A DNA stretch of 42,173 nt from an uncultured Campylobacter sp. (GTDB lineage Bacteria; Campylobacterota; Campylobacteria; Campylobacterales; Campylobacteraceae): positions 1-42,173 of the forward strand of contig NZ_CALIBB010000135.1 of assembly GCF_938045595.1 (NCBI RefSeq). Direction: 5' to 3'. This document shows positions 40,939-42,173 of the stretch, piece by piece (position 1 is the stretch's first letter; every line of letters starts with the position of its first letter). Below the pieces are notes generated by a model. That model was given only the letters and a program-made list of their open reading frames with translations. It had not been told where the DNA came from and ran no database searches. The position numbers and the translations under genes were made by a program.

Positions 40939-41223
40939 CTAAGCAAATACCGGGGTATCTCCGCTGCGCAGATCCGCACCTATACTATCCCTGCTAGGTT
41001 GACCCGCTACGATGTCACTCCAGACGATACAGCCGTCGGTCGGACAGGCGCTAGCGCAAGCCGGTTCGTCGTTGTAACCGACGCACTCGACGCATTTATC
41101 AGCATATACATAGTAGCTATCCTCGCCGCTTGGGTTATCGCTATCGTCCACGATCGCATTTACCGGACACTCGTCGATGCATGAGCCGCAGCTAATGCAA
41201 ATATCGGTAATTTTTACAGCCAT
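40939..41223 (-). CDS. fdxA: 2[4Fe-4S] ferredoxin FdxA
   Basis: A 94-residue ferredoxin with cluster motifs C9-x2-C12-x2-C15-x3-C19 and C44-x2-C47-x8-C56-x3-C60 (the YfhL-type insert), followed by a 30-residue tail ending TPVFA. I start at ATG 41223, which has AAAGGAG just upstream; a longer frame from 41304 would run through the operator region and add an atypical N-terminus. In C. jejuni the fdxA homologue lies divergent from ahpC, is iron-responsive and is tied to oxygen tolerance; the same arrangement is seen here. Confidence 0.92.
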   Translation of the reverse strand: MAVKITDICISCGSCIDECPVNAIVDDSDNPSGEDSYYVYADKCVECVGYNDEPACASACPTDGCIVWSDIVAGQPSRDSIGADLRSGDTPVFA

Positions 41224-41278
41224 TTTTTCTCCTTTATCAAAAAATGAAGTGTGATGATAACATACTAAATTTAAAAAA

Positions 41279-41299
41279 TGATAAAATTTAATATTATCA
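41279..41299. promoter_or_regulatory. Fur-like palindrome between fdxA and ahpC
   Basis: TGATAA, nine A/T bases (AATTTAATA) and TTATCA form an inverted repeat resembling a Fur box. It lies 55 bases upstream of fdxA and about 105 upstream of ahpC. A second A/T palindrome follows at about 41308-41329 and could bind PerR. Assignment is by pattern only; AT-rich DNA makes chance palindromes likely. Confidence 0.4.
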
Positions 41300-41363
41300 A
41301 GCAAATAAATTTTATTATATAAAAATTTTCATCAAATTTCAGCAAATATAAAGTTTTAAAATG

Positions 41364-41369
41364 TATAAT
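41364..41369 (+). promoter_or_regulatory. -10 box for ahpC
   Basis: TATAAT in AAATGTATAATCGCC, 34 bases before the ATG; ribosome site AAGGAGA at 41392-41398. Confidence 0.55.
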
Positions 41370-41403
41370 CGCCATCATAAATTTTATTAACAAGGAGAAA
41401 CAA

Positions 41404-42000
41404 ATGATAGTAACCAACAAAGCCGTTGATTTCACGGCAACTGCGGTTTTAGGCAACAACGAAATAGTTGAGGATTTCAACCTCTATAAAAATATCGGCG
41501 AAAAAGGCGCGGTCGTATTCTTTTATCCAAAAGATTTTACCTTCGTCTGCCCGAGCGAGATCATCGCATTCGATCACAGATATCAAGATTTCAAATCTAA
41601 GGGTATCGAAGTTATCGGCGTTAGCTGCGATAGCGAATTTACGCATCTTGCATGGAAAAATACTCCGGTAAATGCAGGTGGTATCGGCAAAGTGCAGTTC
41701 CCACTCGTCTCAGACATCACGAAGGACATCGCGCGCAGTTTCGACGTGCTGTTCGGCAACGCCGTAGCGCTTCGCGGTAGTTTCTTGCTCGATAAAGACG
41801 GCACCGTTCGCCACGCCGTCATCAATGACCTACCACTCGGTAGAAACATCGACGAGATGCTTCGCATGGTCGATACGATGCTATTTACGAACGAGCACGG
41901 CGAGGTTTGCCCGGCAGGCTGGCACAAAGGCGACGCAGGGATGAAAGCAGACCCTAAAGGCGTCGCGGATTATCTAGGCAAAAATGCGAGCAAACTATAA
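41404..42000 (+). CDS. ahpC: Alkyl hydroperoxide reductase, 2-Cys peroxiredoxin
   Basis: A 198-residue typical 2-Cys peroxiredoxin that reduces hydrogen peroxide and organic peroxides in the cytoplasm. The peroxidatic Cys49 lies in FYPKDFTFVCPSEI and the resolving Cys169 in GEVCPAGWHKGD. No ahpF is present; in this group thioredoxin usually serves as reductant. It is divergent from fdxA, sharing a 180-base control region with palindromes that may respond to iron or peroxide. Confidence 0.96.
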   Translation: MIVTNKAVDFTATAVLGNNEIVEDFNLYKNIGEKGAVVFFYPKDFTFVCPSEIIAFDHRYQDFKSKGIEVIGVSCDSEFTHLAWKNTPVNAGGIGKVQFPLVSDITKDIARSFDVLFGNAVALRGSFLLDKDGTVRHAVINDLPLGRNIDEMLRMVDTMLFTNEHGEVCPAGWHKGDAGMKADPKGVADYLGKNASKL

Positions 42001-42129
42001 GTTGTAAAATTCTTCGCGCGGGCGTACAAATTCTAACCGCGTAAGGTTTAAATTTAGCCTTGCACGGGCTATTAAAGCTAGCAAAGCTTTCTAAATTCCG
42101 CTGCCAAAATTTTAAGTCGCGGCGGCGGG

Positions 42130-42173
42130 ATTCCAAAAATTCCAAAAATTCCAAAAATTCCAAAAATTCCAAA
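42130..42173. repeat. Tandem 9-base repeat running off the window
   Basis: Four complete ATTCCAAAA units and a fifth cut by the window end, in the gap after ahpC. The minus strand could read it as repeated Phe-Leu-Glu, but no credible gene contains it. A unit length divisible by three would keep a frame open whatever the copy number. Confidence 0.8.

Noticed and set aside
41224..41304. Longer N-terminus of FdxA from 41304
   Set aside because: It would translate the operator region; the ATG at 41223 has a strong ribosome site and the normal ferredoxin start.
41954..42172. Minus-strand frame with Phe-Leu-Glu repeats
   Set aside because: It is a translation of the 9-base repeat plus the antisense end of ahpC, with no start signal.

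Overview
The window looks like chromosomal DNA of a Campylobacter from the relatively GC-rich, oral, anaerobic group (C. gracilis, showae and rectus are candidates; the species cannot be fixed by eye). Two blocks match gene orders I recall from C. jejuni: herA-like/plsY/folB/cosR/ferredoxin/ppx, and fabH-plsX-rpmF-yceD-ndk-fdxA with divergent ahpC. Intergenic DNA is saturated with AAATTTTA-type words, and promoters are of the epsilonproteobacterial kind: a good -10 box with no clear -35 box.

Layout. 0.3-6.3 kb: a minus-strand housekeeping run der, aroK (fused to an extra domain), trpS, a DUF2628-like membrane protein, an ACT-domain/PFL-family pair and a small lipoprotein. 6.8-8.6 kb: two tandem EamA transporters. 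8.8-13.2 kb: the most unusual part, a plus-strand group of an ATP-dependent activase, a double-cubane-cluster type reductase, a Tat-exported ModA-like binding protein, a NapH-like membrane ferredoxin and a complete NifB-type radical SAM enzyme. 13.4-15.0 kb: a Tat-exported fumarate-reductase-like flavoprotein. 15.4-18.2 kb: proB, a frameshifted EF-hand gene and proA, bracketed by two copies of an intergenic repeat. 18.6-22.8 kb: an amino-acid ABC transporter with two binding proteins, followed by a transsulfuration-type PLP enzyme, suggesting cysteine/cystine use. 23.2-26.0 kb: polA. 26.2-28.0 kb: a DUF2249-like protein, a heme-copper/NnrS-like membrane protein and a DUF59 protein. 28.9-35.9 kb: minus-strand ppx, ferredoxin, sensor kinase, CosR-type regulator, folB, plsY and a HerA-like ATPase. 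36.0-36.9 kb: a MetF-like protein. 37.9-40.8 kb: the ndk-yceD-rpmF-plsX-fabH operon; rpmF (48 aa) is read directly from the DNA. 40.9-42.0 kb: divergent fdxA and ahpC.

The best candidate for something undescribed is the 8.8-13.2 kb cluster. NifB normally builds the Fe-S-carbide precursor of nitrogenase cofactor, but no nitrogenase structural gene is present here; next to it is a protein of the family that carries an [Fe8S9] double cubane and is driven by an ATP-dependent activase. Whether NifB serves that protein, a nitrogenase elsewhere in the genome, or an unknown enzyme cannot be decided from this window. Other points worth checking are the aroK fusion with its own internal ribosome site, a CosR regulator that keeps its phospho-acceptor aspartate and has an overlapping kinase gene, the T7-tract frameshift, and several repeat or hairpin-rich gaps between convergent genes.
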